From Balanoglossus misakiensis (taxonomy: Eukaryota; Hemichordata): DNA of 64,000 nt. A program made the position numbers and the translations under genes. The stretch spans positions 7,750,001-7,814,000 of the forward strand of contig CM082582.2 of NCBI GenBank assembly GCA_040954595.2, given 5' to 3'. The notes under the pieces are model-generated. The model did no database searches and was not told the origin of the DNA. It saw only the letters and a list, made by a program, of their open reading frames with translations. This document shows, in pieces, positions 1 to 13,082 of the stretch. Numbering within the stretch: the stretch's first letter is position 1; every line of letters begins with the position of its first letter.

Positions 1-289
1 CTTAAAAGTACACCTGCAGAATGTGGCAGCACCACTTGTGAAAATAACTTCTGAATGGTAAAGATGGTGTGTAGAGGTCAACGGATTTCTCTCATTTATT
101 ATGTACTGGCAATTACACTATTATTGCCAGCAAAATGAAACTGGTATTTTTAGTCCCCACAGAAGAGCATGGGGAGGGAATTAGTAGATTGCCCTCTGCC
201 CATCTGTCTACTTCCATCAGTGATCTGTATATCTCTTGATCAAGTGGGGACTGGGTCATTGACAATGACTTTGACACTGGTGATATTCA

Positions 290-290
<1 letters not shown>

Positions 291-385
<95 letters not shown>
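291..385. repeat. (ATC)n trinucleotide microsatellite
   Basis: About 31 uninterrupted ATC/TCA units lie inside the junctophilin intron. They create artificial poly-Ser and poly-Asp open frames on the two strands. The perfect repeats suggest a young, length-variable locus. Confidence 0.97.
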
Positions 386-1110
386 GTTTAAAGCTGTATT
401 GCTGTAAAAATGACGTTTTTAGAGTAATTAGTGTAAAATTTTGCATAAATAGGTTTCATAGCAAGAACCCCACAAGAAGGGTTGTGCTAGTCAAATAAAA
501 GGCACGCACGTTGTTGTGGGCTCCCTAGGGCAGTATTTCTTAGCAAAACAATGGTACACACAAATCATATAGCTCGTCGTGTAGACACTTTTTCGTGGAT
601 TATTGTCATAAATTTACCAAATTCGCACATAATTAAAAGGGTGAATGATGATCAGTGAACCATACACATTATTGTCCAGTTGACCAATTTTTTACAGAAA
701 GGGAGTGCCTCTTTAAATATTTCAGATTGCTCTCTCAAGATATGAATGTGTCATTGATATTAAGTTATTTATCATTAGCTGTTGATAATATATTAAAAAA
801 ATTTTTGCCATGCAAATCTTGATCTGAAAAAAAAAAAAAGGACTGAATTTGATCTGGGCAGTGTGGAAAGTTCTTACCATTTGACATCGAGTAGAATTTC
901 TATTAATTTGAGAAGTTAATGGTGCAATGTATTTTTGTCTCCTAGAAAATTCACCAGGCATTTAGAGTGGCTGTCCTGATTTGTAAAATACCTTCAAGTT
1001 AGGTTCCTGTGGTTGGTATTTGCCCTTACGAATATGCGCACAGTGCACAACCTCCTTTGATTTGCTGGTGACTGTGTCGTATGGGACCCATACCCAGAGA
1101 GGGAACGACA

Positions 1111-1204
1111 CCCACCCTATCACCCCCATTTTCCTCTTTAGAGGTCCAACTTTACCATAGAAAACAATGGATTTGGACCAAACCATGGTGGTGAAAGGGT
1201 ATAA
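1111..1204. repeat. Foldback MITE, family A copy 1 (piggyBac-like ends)
   Basis: Left end CCCTATCACC and right end GGTGAAAGGG form near-perfect terminal inverted repeats about 85 bp apart. The core (GGTCCAACTTTACCATAG, then TTTGGACCAAACCATGG) recurs in three other copies in this window. The flanking TTAA has decayed to TATAA on the right. Confidence 0.75.
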
Positions 1205-1813
1205 GCTGAATGTGCCATGCCCCTCCTGACCTCTCTCGCTTTATCTTATCACAGCGTCTTGTGTTGCCCCAGCAAGGAATTGACACCGCTGTAAATACTG
1301 CAATATGTCATTGGCAACGATGTATGGAGCAGTCATCAGCTGCTCCCCAGAAAATTATTTATTAAGGTCTGACTTTGCCCTTGGAAGATTGGTCATTGTA
1401 GACCTAACACTCCATCAAACCCAATCCCTGGAAAAGAAAACATATTGCTTCAGATAATTGATGGAGAAACCCTTCCTGAACTGATTGCTTTGTGGGGGAT
1501 GATTATAATCAGAGGTTTACATGCTCATTAGCTTGTGAGTGGGTAATTACAACTGCAGTGTACCCAGTTTCAAGTTTGTGATTGTTTTAAGCTGTAAAAT
1601 CGGCTGAACTGTTTGCATTGCATTGGGCTGGGCGTAGATGAAAGTGGGAGGTGTAAAACTTAAATATGCTCTTTTTCTTGTCATATTTCAAGATATTGAA
1701 AGCAGCATATCCGGTAGCCGTAGTAGTTTCCGTTAGTAATTTGTGTTTTAATTTAAAAACTACTCACATTTTCCCTGGCACTTAAGCGTCACTAATAACG
1801 ATCGTCGTGTATG

Positions 1814-1849
1814 GTGTGTGTGTGTGTGTGTGTGTGGGGGGGGGGGGGG
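1814..1849. repeat. (TG)n followed by poly-G
   Basis: A TG dinucleotide run passes directly into a run of 14 G. It lies in the junctophilin intron. Confidence 0.9.
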
Positions 1850-4800
1850 AACTGATGAAACAAGTCCTGGCATGAAATTTTGTGGTATTCGAAATTTGTG
1901 CCACTTGTGAGTTGTTTCTACAAATGCTGTTGAATCTCTGATGATTGGCAATATTTTTTCAAAACAGGCAAAGAAATTCAAATATAAGATATCATTCAGT
2001 CACGGTGTGAGATTTTTCTGGAAACTTCAGGATAGGTGTCTGTTCTGTTTACAGTGTTTGGAAAGCTGACATGCTGTGCGACAGATGATATAGTCTGTGG
2101 CTTGTAAGATAAAATATGCCTGGCAGTGATTCCCTTCACTGTGTCAGTGCGAGTAATTGTAGGATGCTATCTGCCTTTTTCAGACCTACCTTTCAATCCA
2201 TGCTTCTTATTATAACCATAGATGCAGTTACGCCATAGGTTCTTTTTGTGTTGTTCAGAAAGTCGACCTGATTTTCAAATACATGTACTATTTTTCTTTC
2301 ATAGAAGATACATTGATTCATAATATTGTTCGACTGATTGATCATGAAACATATTTAATCATTGTTACCTCATCTCCTATGTAGCATATATATTAAAGTC
2401 TCTCATCCATCTTTTTATATTTTTAGTTTATTATATTTATACATGTTTTGGGTGCAGTGTGTCACTCAAATTTTAAAAGACCAGTGCTGAGACAGCAGTC
2501 TGTCTGTTTTGGTAGCCAACAACACAATTATGTGTATCATCATGGATGAATGATGTCATGCTTGTCTAATGACATGCTAAGTCTAGTACGTCACCATTCT
2601 TCTCAAGTGGTTTGCCTGGCATGCTTTGCCATGGCGTGCTGAGTGACTGTGTTGTTTTTGTCATACATTCCTACTTGCTGTGTTGGTTTTCTTCTCAAAA
2701 TTGACTTCTTGCTTTTGCAATTCATAGTTTAGTTAGAGCGCAATGAAAACAGAGAACCCTTAATTGTTAGGGGTGGTACAAAGAGGTTCCTGTACAAAAT
2801 GTAGCACTTGACATTTAAAAAAAATAAACATGTTTCCATGACAACCATTTTTGAAACTTAAAATTTGCATAACAGTGACCATGGCAACCACTCCGTGTAA
2901 ATATAAAATTCTGACTTTGCGGCTGCTTATGAAAGCAGGATGTTGACATGGAATTTTTAATCCACTGCCTCTTGGACATTTCCACACAAAAAAATTAAAT
3001 ATTACTGAATGGCAAACTGATGTCATTTTTGCAGCTGATCCTATGCAGATTTGCATGGTGCGTTTTTATCATTTCATGTAATGGTCTCAATCAATACATT
3101 TATAGATATGCAATGTGAAAAAAATGTGAATTTGCAGTAGATGGTATTAACATAAAGAACTACCGTCACTCTACTTTGAAGAGCTACTAGATATATTGAT
3201 CATTATCTATTCATAACATTGTTACGTCAGTAATGTGTAAAGCGCACACCAGCAGGCTGGGAGCTCTTCTTGTGAAGTGTATCAGACAGTTCAACAAACC
3301 CCAGTTACAGAGTTTTCTTACAAGACGGGAATCACCATGATGATTCGCTGAATCTGCACCATACATTCAGATTGAAATCCAGTCTATGAATCATTTTCGA
3401 ATGCTGTCATTTAGAACGCCGTATTGCTTGCTGCATTTTAACATCATCTGGTGTTTTTGATAATACACCGGCAGTGGGTATTTATTACAACCAGCATAAA
3501 ATTGATACCACAGAAGTACGGTCTACTGAATGGTGAATTTAGATTTCATCCAAAAATGTTCGCTTGGATATATGTGGCTTGTGCAAGATAAATATTCTGT
3601 TAAAGTATATCGTATTTGGGTGAAATTAAAATGCAAGAAGATGGAAGTGTGAATAGGATCATTTATACAAATGTATTGTAAATTTCACATGATGCTATGT
3701 ATGCTGCAATGCAATAGACATGTTTTCCAAAAACAATATTCATTTCACAGCCGTGTAAGCCATAGATGATGATCACTGTATACATAGTGTGACTGTAATA
3801 ACAGTTGCCTTCCGCTGCAATTTGTAAGCATATTAATAGCTCAAACAATAGCTGTTGCAATAGTGTCATTTACACTGACAAAAGACTGTCAAATTAAATA
3901 TTTTTTTTTCATCTCTGAGTCAACGATATTGGAAGTCTCATTGACGAAGAGCTGGGAAAAAAATCAACTGAACAAAGACAGCTATTCTTGGGATTTTGAA
4001 ATCGGGGTTAAAATTGACATTGGATGGAGATCATATTTCATTGGATAGAAACCCCAAAATATGGCGAGGTAGACAAATATGAAACTGCTGGCAACAGGTG
4101 TCAATGATCAGATACTTTAGTTTAGAATAAAATAAAATTTTGTGCTCAGGTTGTTGTGTAATTTGTAAAGTAAAGAACGTTTTGCTGGCTGGCAACATGT
4201 TACTCAGTTGTCGTTTTTTACCCAATGTAAATTGGTTCATAATATTCCTACAAATTATCACTGATGTGTGTCACAGTATGCAAATGTTACGAGGCTATAA
4301 AAGTGGTCTTTTTTTATTGTCAGAACCAAACCTGCAGAACCGTTTCAAAATGGTAATATTGGAAAAATCATCCTTGGATGCAGAATCACACACCATACAT
4401 GCTGAACTCTCCATCTGGATATTTGTGTCTTGGAAGAGGTTTCATAAAATCCAAACCAGATGGGATTTTTTATGAATATGGCATTTTCTGAACCATAATG
4501 TATACAGCATTCAGGGGTGTGTTAATGTGTGAATTAGTGACCATATTGTGTAAGGTTTCATTTTAATATGTTATGAACAGTATGTTACAGTTGCCCACAA
4601 GTGTATAGATTTAAATTGTAAACCATGAGATGTATAAAGACTTGTTGGTCATTAAGAATGATTCATCTAATTGCTGTTCTGTAAATTAATTAAAACAGGG
4701 ATTGGTTAGCATGGTTAAATGCCACGTTTTTCAAGCAAACAAAAACATGGACTTTGATGTAGAATTATTGACATAGTGTACTAGAGCGAGATTTAAGTAA

Positions 4801-6153
4801 ATTGCATGATTGTTTTATGAAGCCAAAATGTATCGAGCAGTTACCTGTGAATTTACCATATAGTTTCTTGCAGTGAAAACAACATAAATTTTTAAGGCCA
4901 CATTATGTATTTAGAGCAATGCATCATGCCAAATGTACATATCCCTAGTTTCAGTGGCATTGGCAGTTTATAGAAAATCTTAAGTACAGAACTCTATAGA
5001 ATTCTATAAATATTTATAGAAATTATAGAGAGAGAGCAAAGTATTGGAGTAAATCCAGTAGCTGTATTTGTATAGAAGCAGCTTGAAATATTGACTGTCA
5101 CATTTCTGGCATTTATGAGAACAAATACAGCTAATCTAATTTGTTTGTACTTCTTAAATATTGGAACCATGTACAAGGGCACACAAGTATTCCATCCATG
5201 TTGTAAGGACATCGATTCAATATAATTACATTCGGCATTCAGTATGTTTTTGAAGAGCTGATCAAATTATACTTCATACAACATGCAGGTAGTTAGGTAG
5301 TTACGCACATGTCATTGTGGTCTGCCAGCAATATGCTTACTTGCAGCAGCATTCAATTACATGTAGCGTGAATAGTGAAAATTTGTGTCTGCATAATCAA
5401 ATTGGGTTAATTCTTGTATGTTCAAAAATAAAACCCAAAGACCCTTGAATATCAATAGGAATTTAATTCCAGTTTCGGTTAATATCCTGGCTGGCCATAC
5501 CAGAATATGGTAAACATGATAAAATTAGTATGTTACATGTTTGTGTTAATGAACACATTGTGTGATTGACGTATGGTGTCATGAATTCACATTGGAACCC
5601 TATTATCTTGATAATTTACAGCATGGAAAGACTATTGGTAGGGATATGACACTACATTTTCATGCATGGGGTCACATGTGATCAAACTTGCATGTACCTT
5701 CTTTTAGTGATATCCTGAGACAGTAATCTCATTATTCATGTCAAGATCAGTGAAATGAAGATGTCTGCCAATCGTGACACACTAGTGGGTCAAGTGTCAC
5801 TTCCATGTCATCCGTCAGTTTATCTCTTTCCGGCATTTCTGGGATTACAAGACCATGTGTTAGCCATATTAGACATTGGTCAGTTTACCCTTCTCTCCGG
5901 CCGGCCCAAGCTGAAGGTCAGGGCTTGGACTGACTTGCCAATACAGCACAGCGATTCAAACTATGTATCCACAGACCATAAAACTAAATCAACTCCTGTA
6001 CATGTATACCTTTTGGGTCATGGACAGGCCTTCAATTTGTCTGATGGCTTTGAAATGAGATACAGGTTCCCAGGGATGGCTTTACTGCCCTGTGCAATGA
6101 CGTTATGATCTGCCCACGGTTTTAATATTGTCTGTGCTTCTATGTCAAATTTA

Positions 6154-6228
6154 AAGGGACAGGGAAAGGTGTTCGGTATAGACAGGTTTGTAGATTAGGC
6201 AGGGTTCGGTTTAGACAGGTTTTACTGT
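6154..6228. repeat. Interspersed repeat, family B copy 1
   Basis: AAGGGACAGGGAAAGGTGTT, then GGGTTCGGTTTAGACAGG and TTTTACTGT, closely matches the block ending near 8430. Parts also recur at 23646 and, inverted, at 53681. The terminal CAGGTTTTACTGT resembles the end of a short DNA transposon. No coding capacity is seen. Confidence 0.65.
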
Positions 6229-8273
6229 TTAATGATGGCTAAAGGCAATCGTATTTGCATTGACATGATCCTATTATCCTAGGTGCAGACTGTCCGTCAT
6301 TCTGGGCTAAATGACATATTTATAGCCATGTTTACACCCGGTCTGTTTGCCTCTCTTTGAAATATTCTACGATGGCATAGAATCAGAGAAGGGCTCATTC
6401 CCAAGGCTGCCTCCTGACGTCATATGCCAGCCATTTCTTAAGCGTAGTTATCTGTCCATTTGTACATATTTAAACAAGTGAATTTGATCACATATTAAAG
6501 TATCGTAAATGTCACAGTGACTTCTGACTGAGCCGATGATGCTTGGCATAGACCGGGTATTACAGTTTCAGTGTTTGTGAGAATTTTCTGATATACTGGG
6601 AGTCCTGAGTGGAAAAGGTCACAGGTCAACTGATGCACGTCATGCACTTGGTTGAAAGCCTAACTCATCAAAGTAAATGTGGTAGCACAGATGTGGGGAA
6701 AATGTGTTTGGCTAAATGCTAGTTACGTCCAGCTTCCGCTGCAGATGTAGATAGAAATCGTACGTTGCCATGGCGTTGTTTTATTTTGTTCTCAAAATAG
6801 TACCTCATTACTTGACTGGGATTTAAGGAACATTATTCTTGTGCCAAGTTTGACAGAAATCAATTCAGGTATTTCTTTTAGGGTGTTAAGTGGCCTGACA
6901 TAAAATTTAAAAAATTGTGGCTGTCCATGCCCTTTCACCCTTGACGACTGGAAAAATAAAGTTTATTGGATGAACACCAGTTTGTCTGGGAGTTCAGTGG
7001 TCAAAAATAAGCATGGTGATAAATGGCTACTTGATTCCTGAGAACAGCTGTTTTGGAGACAAATTAAATTGCCCGGTGATATAAAAAAGTTAATGGCAAG
7101 TTTCTGTGGACCATATTCTTCCCTCGACCCTTTGTGTCAGCTATGCCAGAGTTCAAAACAGGGTGGGTCATGGCGGGAGAGGTTGATCTTGGCAGCAGGC
7201 AGGTCTGATTCAAAATGTTCATCTAAAAGGAATGTTTATCGGCTGGAGCCAGCTCTGGACAATGTCAGGGGGGTCTGGGCTGAGAGGGAAACACGTCAGT
7301 ATGCAAAACAGCCGACGCATAACCTACGTCATTGGAGTTTCCAGTTACAAGTAAACCATCTCCGAGTATGCACGATGTCCATGGCGGTTCTATGGCAGGA
7401 ATTTTGACATCAGAAGGAAATTCCTGCCTGATGGTCAGTGGATTGTTTTGATATCGGTTTCATTTCATTCTGAAAAACCTTTCCTCTTGCCGTATCGCAT
7501 GACATCTTGAAAGTCGTATCTCAAATTATTACAGGAAATTTGCAAGTAATGGCTTTCCAGAGGTACATAGGGTTGGGTATGGTCACATCTCCCCGTACCA
7601 GTGCATATATATCTATTTGACATTTGTGTACTTGATGAAAAAAGGGTTGAAATTTTACATTTTAATTACAACAATTAATCACACTGCCTGTTGCTCTTTG
7701 ACGATGCACAAAATCCATTATCAAACATTCCAAGACAAGACTGCCTGAGTAGTTTGGAAATACCATGGGACATAGCTATCCAATGGCTGTCTCGCAACAA
7801 CTGGCCGATTGGCATGTTTTGAATATTAAAATCAGCATTCACAGCGACACATTTTGAAAAGATTGTTTAGCCGAAGGAGAAACATCACACATTAAATTTT
7901 TCATAATGAAGGAACGAGTCCCAAGGCACTCCACACAATACATACGCAGTCACGTATCTCTGAAGACGGATTAATTTTTGAAGCCAAAAAAGACATAAAT
8001 CTGAGTGTACTAGATTAGATAGCGAATACTAATTGGAATGCAAGGACATTTCGTCAGAATTACCAGCCTGAGGGTGAAATGTTTCTCTGAAAAATATCTC
8101 TGATCACAAATAAGCTCATCTTGTTATGGTGTTTCACTTGCATGTCATAATAACCCACCGTTTTGTCACATCCAGACCTGACAGGTCTACCGTACATAAG
8201 ACAGGGGTTGTTTGGATTTTAAGTTTGTCAGTGTCTGCCATGAAACTTGAAAGATGTATGTTCTAAGACCTTT

Positions 8274-8434
8274 CCAAACCAAAGGGACTGAAGAAATTGT
8301 CCAGTTTGCAGAGGTATACGTTTTGTACAGGTTCTTTTGACCTGGGGTTCTGTGAGAAAGGTACTGGAACAGGTGTTTGGTAGATTTCCAGATCAGACAG
8401 GGTTCGGTTTGGACAGGTTTTACTGTGCCTTACA
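8274..8434. repeat. Interspersed repeat, family B copy 2
   Basis: It begins with ACCAAAGGGACTGAAGAAAT and ends with GGTTCGGTTTGGACAGG, then TTTTACTGT. The beginning matches 23646 and the end matches 6200-6228. It appears to be the longest copy in the window and probably derives from a non-autonomous DNA transposon. Confidence 0.65.
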
Positions 8435-8814
8435 TGTCAAGTTTATAGTCAAGGTTTGCAGTATCGCGTGATACTTGTTGACTTCTTGGTAAAGCAGGTC
8501 TTCGTGTGTACTCCATATGCATGGCTGGCCTTAGTTTATGCTTGACGTGAAGCAGTTAATATGTGTGCAGCAAATTTACTGTGAGTAATGAAATGGGATG
8601 ACACTGGGTGGAAAAAAAAAAGATTATCGTGAGAGAGTTTGCATCTGATATAAAATAGAGTTCTTCCAGATACTGCAAAGAAACGGTACTCAAATCTTCA
8701 AAAGCTTGATTTTAGCCAAAAATGGAAAAAAAAATCATTTGTATGTGCTTGTGATTTGTCTCTGAGATGAATATTCTAGGCTACTGATTTGTTACCAATG
8801 ATAGGCTGTCTCTC

Positions 8815-8835
8815 GGGGGGGGGGGGGGGGGGGGG
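8815..8835. repeat. Poly-G run (21 G)
   Basis: An uninterrupted run of 21 G lies within the junctophilin intron. It is one of several unusually long G or C homopolymers in this window. Confidence 0.95.
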
Positions 8836-11682
8836 CAAAGATAGTGACAGCTGTCAGTCTCATTACTGGTTGCAGCCATGGCGATGTCTCGCAGGTTCTC
8901 GCTATTGAACAAAATCAATTATTGTTTTTAGACAGAAATCTAAAAATAATGTAATCAATTGTTAGCCGAAGGCGGGCATTTCATCGTGATGAGGGGGGTC
9001 GGTAATCTGGGGCACTTTTCACACATCAGTGTCGGGAACGTGTTGATAAGTTGTTATTGTCAAGTTTCTAAATTTAATGCCGTCAGAGCCTGGAGCTAGT
9101 ATTGGAGGCTTAGAAATCAGAGAGCTGTGTGCATACTATGAAAAGACTTAGCGAGATTGAAACCAATACATATCCGAACTAGTATTTCATGGCAAGCTTT
9201 ACCCAGACCTGCTAGCATCATTTGTCTTGTACCCTTGTATTCTTCCGCTTAGGAAAAAGATAGTTCCGTCTTTACAAAAAATGAGAAGGGAGAGCTTTTG
9301 CCATGTTTGATTTTTTAGTCAGATCCGGAGGTTTTGATTGAATATCAACCATCTTCACATCATGAATTTTTACCTGTCATATATTATGTAAAATGATCCA
9401 TGATGTTTTTCCCACTGTTTTACATAAATTGTGTTTTTGTAAACCTGTCGTGGGAATAAAGCGGGTAGACAGTAAGTTTAATGACTGGAAACTGTGACGG
9501 TCACTCACAGTTTTTTGCTGGCTTTCAGTTTCTGTCTGCAAGAAAATATAGAATGTGGACGTTTTTTCCTGGGTGACTGCTTACAGTGCAAACAACATAC
9601 CCTGGTACCTTTTGCTGAAAAAAATGTGTATACAAAGAGTAATTTGTTCAGAAAATAATAGAAATGAATTTGTTGGTTCAATAAGAGTTTCAATGCTGAT
9701 TTGTTTGTATTCCACTGTGATGCAATCACCTTGGTCTAATTATGTTCTGTTAAGAAATTGACTTATTCAGGAAGTCTTGCTTGTATGCAGTGCTTTGAGT
9801 GCATTGTAAAAAATCCACATCATAAAATAATTGTCACATGACAACAGATTGAAATGAGCAGGACAGTGACTCCATCGTGAACAACATAGCTGGTTTTTTT
9901 TTACTACTGCGGAACAGTAATTTCCAATTTATCGTGGTTGTCATGGCAACACCCATACATCTGTCATCTTGATCTATTACAAGATGGGCATGAAATAGCT
10001 CAAGGTACTAAAGAAGTCCCCAGTTCCCATGGTTACCATTATCATGGCTGCTAGTGGAAAATAAAGTCTGCTTTTATGTCTGAAACTCGGTTGCCTCGCG
10101 GCGACGACAGAAAACACCGGAAAATGCAGCGTCGGTCACAAAGCATTTTTCACACTGACAGTCAGCGATGAAAATTGTAAAAACTATAATGGCGGCTCAC
10201 AATTTGAAAGAATCAGAAATTATACACAAATGAACCTAAGCTCTGAAATTTGTGTTTTGCATGAGATTGATATTCTGAAAGATTGATGCAGCTTCAGTTT
10301 CACCTTTGAATGTCAGACTGATAATACAACAAGACAATTTCCACGTCTTTGTTGACTTCCCAGAAATTAACATAAATTATTTGCGATTTCAGTGCAAGTA
10401 TAGCTGAAGCAGTGCTTTTCAAAGAAGACACACTAATATAATCTTGACCAGATACAAGATGTATGGATGTACGATGGAAGCAAAATTGCAATGTAAATAT
10501 TGTTTTTGATGTCCACATGAAAATTAAAAGGAATGTACGTCACCCATATTGATGGCAGATAAAATTGTGCTTTTTTTAGTGATGAAATTTATATAAATTT
10601 AATTTAACTTCTGACTGGGTGGGGTTGGGAGGTTGGTTGCACTTTGTGTTGGCTAGGACAGTGATTGATACCATGGAAAGTGGAGACCATGCAATTTCCC
10701 TGCACGTTCACATCAATGTCGAAAATGCACTCAGTTTATATTGATAGCAACAGCCATGTTCCACAGATGTGCCGTGCGGCCATCTTGAATGATCGAAATG
10801 AGACGGCTTGTGGCTTGTGGCTGGCAGTTTGCCGAGCAATGCCATCGCTGTCAGCTTTTAAATTGGCCTCATCTGCGTCCAACACTTGTTTCAACTAATC
10901 AACACAGACATTGAGGCCAACGGCAGCCTGTACTTCAAACCAGTGTAGTTCACATCGTGCGCCACCACGTCTGTATACTAACAATTATTGCATGAAAATG
11001 TTCAATTATGTCAACATGCAGGACTGGCTGGGTTTTATACCCAGCCTAGATCTGAGACTAAACAAAAGGCAGCCAAGCTTGTCTTTATTTGCTCTTTATT
11101 GCAACATACAGTAAACTATATCTTGAGTTTACAGGTAATATTGTCAAGGCATAAAGTGTGGAGACTAAATGTTTACTACAAATGGAGTTTTTGGCATTGC
11201 ATAGTGCAGGGCAGTGAATATAATGCTCCAAAATTTTGACACGATACTGAGTGAGATGGTTACAGTAGAAAGGAATATGATAAAGTCGTCAGAATTTTTG
11301 GAGACTTGTAAATCTGTCATTGGGACGAAGCTGCCTGAATCTAGCTACTTGTTGCTGGTCTATCGTGATTTGAATTGCAGTAATCTGACGCGTCATCTGT
11401 CAAGTGGGAGAATGACGTGTGTTTCTAAGAATGTGGGCCTTGCAGTAACAGCAGCAGCTGTAAAATTGGCATTGCAGATAGACCTAATGTGAAGGAAGGA
11501 AGCGGTTGTGTAGTCACGGGTCAAGTACACTAGATTGTATGCCCTCGCAATTTTAATTAAGATGCTGACCCATTTCTAAGTGCAGACTGATACATGTAGC
11601 TTTCAGTGGCATTTCACAATGAAGTGGTGTTATATATCCCTGGCAACGGAAAGGGACATTGTAGTGCAATTTATTCGTAAAA

Positions 11683-11853
11683 TACTGTAAAACGGTTTTT
11701 TTTTCGTGACCAAAAAAATCGCGTAAAATGTTCTTCAGAGATAACAGATGCAGTTAGTGACATACGAAAATGTGAAAATTAATCCTCGCGTAACAGTTGC
11801 CACTTTTTAAATCGTGAAAATTTCCTGTTGCGAAAATAACCCATTTTACAGTA
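11683..11853. repeat. Foldback MITE candidate, family C
   Basis: TACTGTAAAA at the left end and TTTTACAGTA at the right end are exact inverted repeats about 170 bp apart. The interior is partly palindromic: GTTTTTTTTTCGTG near the left mirrors the CGAAAATAAC side near the right. No open frame is present. This is typical of a non-autonomous DNA transposon, but only one clear copy was found. Confidence 0.6.
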
Positions 11854-13082
11854 CACTTGTTGCAATTCTAATTTTCACGGCCTGAGATAACAACATGGAT
11901 GTTATTCACTCACTGGCGAAGCTGCAAGCCACAGAATTGTTTTTTGCTGTCTGTTGCTAAATCTGACAAGCCTGTCGGTAATAGATGGCTTCATTTGAAT
12001 AAACAAATTAACGCGGTTTTTTTATGCATGTGTATGGAGACGTGTTTAATGAGATGAAAGATCTCTAGACTAATCGTATTGGTGTTTGGCTGTGTGCAAG
12101 ATGTGGCCAGTGTCTGACATTAATGATAAACTTATCAATATTTATGCCCCATCTGTGGTCTACTTGTTATTCTTCTATTTGGATGGATCTGATGAATCAT
12201 CCGGTTAATGTATACTACAGTTCAGTGATTGATCGTGAGAAGTGTGCAACATGTACAAAATTACCGTGTTCTTGTCAAAATGAGGCCATGAATACAGTGT
12301 CTTTTTTGAGAAGCATATTTTATGTGTGGATCAATAATAATAATTCTCAAATGCAGGACATTTTGTTCCGCATCAGCAAATTTTCAATAATGGCAACAAC
12401 AAAAATAGTCAAAGTTTTGAAAAAATTAATTTTTCATTGTTGAATTTTGAATATTTTGTAAACACCCGTAACAGAGTGGGAAATTTATGAGGTCACGTAG
12501 GGTGAGTCAGTGTAGCTTGCTTGATGTTCCGTGACATGCAGGGCAGAGAGGTGAGCACTACATCATAATTAGAGTGTCTCACACATCATCAGATATCTGC
12601 ATGATGAAATAAGTTTTCATGCGGTGGCAACATCATCTGATGGGGATGATGGTGCCATGTTGGCAGTAGGGGGGATGGCTGGTCAGGTAAAAAATATTGT
12701 GTCATCAACCATACTGCAGGTGGAGCACAACTTTGCTGACATATGCTCAGATGATATGCCCTGTAGTTCAGGCTGTATGTACGTCATCATCCACTAATGT
12801 TTTTTTTTCCAATTTGCATCCCTTCCATGCCATAAATTAATATCCCTTTTCAAATTAACTATTACAGTTGGCGGAGGGTTATTTGTCAATTTTCTTCTGT
12901 GCTGCAGTGGCATAATTTTACGCAGCAATTTTCAGTATTCTTATTCTTTTTTAGAAAACAGAATTGTGGAAAGGTATAGAGCTCCCAAGAGATTTGTGTA
13001 CCATATGTGAATTAGAGATTAATGAAACTTTCTGGTCATGGAAAGCAGATTGTTATAAATCTGTGTCTGTCATTTGTTCCAG

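Larger units (their letters stand above)
1..13082 (+). other. Intron of junctophilin (3' part of intron 1)
   Basis: This stretch precedes the first visible junctophilin exon, which starts in the middle of a codon after a good acceptor (pyrimidine tract, then AG at 13081-13082). No open frame here encodes MORN repeats (YxGxW..G..HGxG), and none resembles any family I know, so the first coding exon, with the start codon and the early MORN repeats, should lie upstream of the window. The intron would then exceed 13 kb. It holds a (TCA)n microsatellite at 291-385, a TG/G tract at 1814-1849, a 21-G run at 8815-8835, foldback and interspersed repeats listed separately, and otherwise AT-rich unique sequence. 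The intron call is inference. Confidence 0.75.

Noticed and set aside
169-498. Poly-Ser (plus) and poly-Asp (minus) open frames
   Set aside because: Both are produced by the (ATC)n microsatellite; flanks show no coding character.
5755-6108. 117-residue open frame in the JPH intron, considered as the missing JPH first exon
   Set aside because: No MORN repeats, no resemblance to junctophilin, no donor site in the right phase noted.
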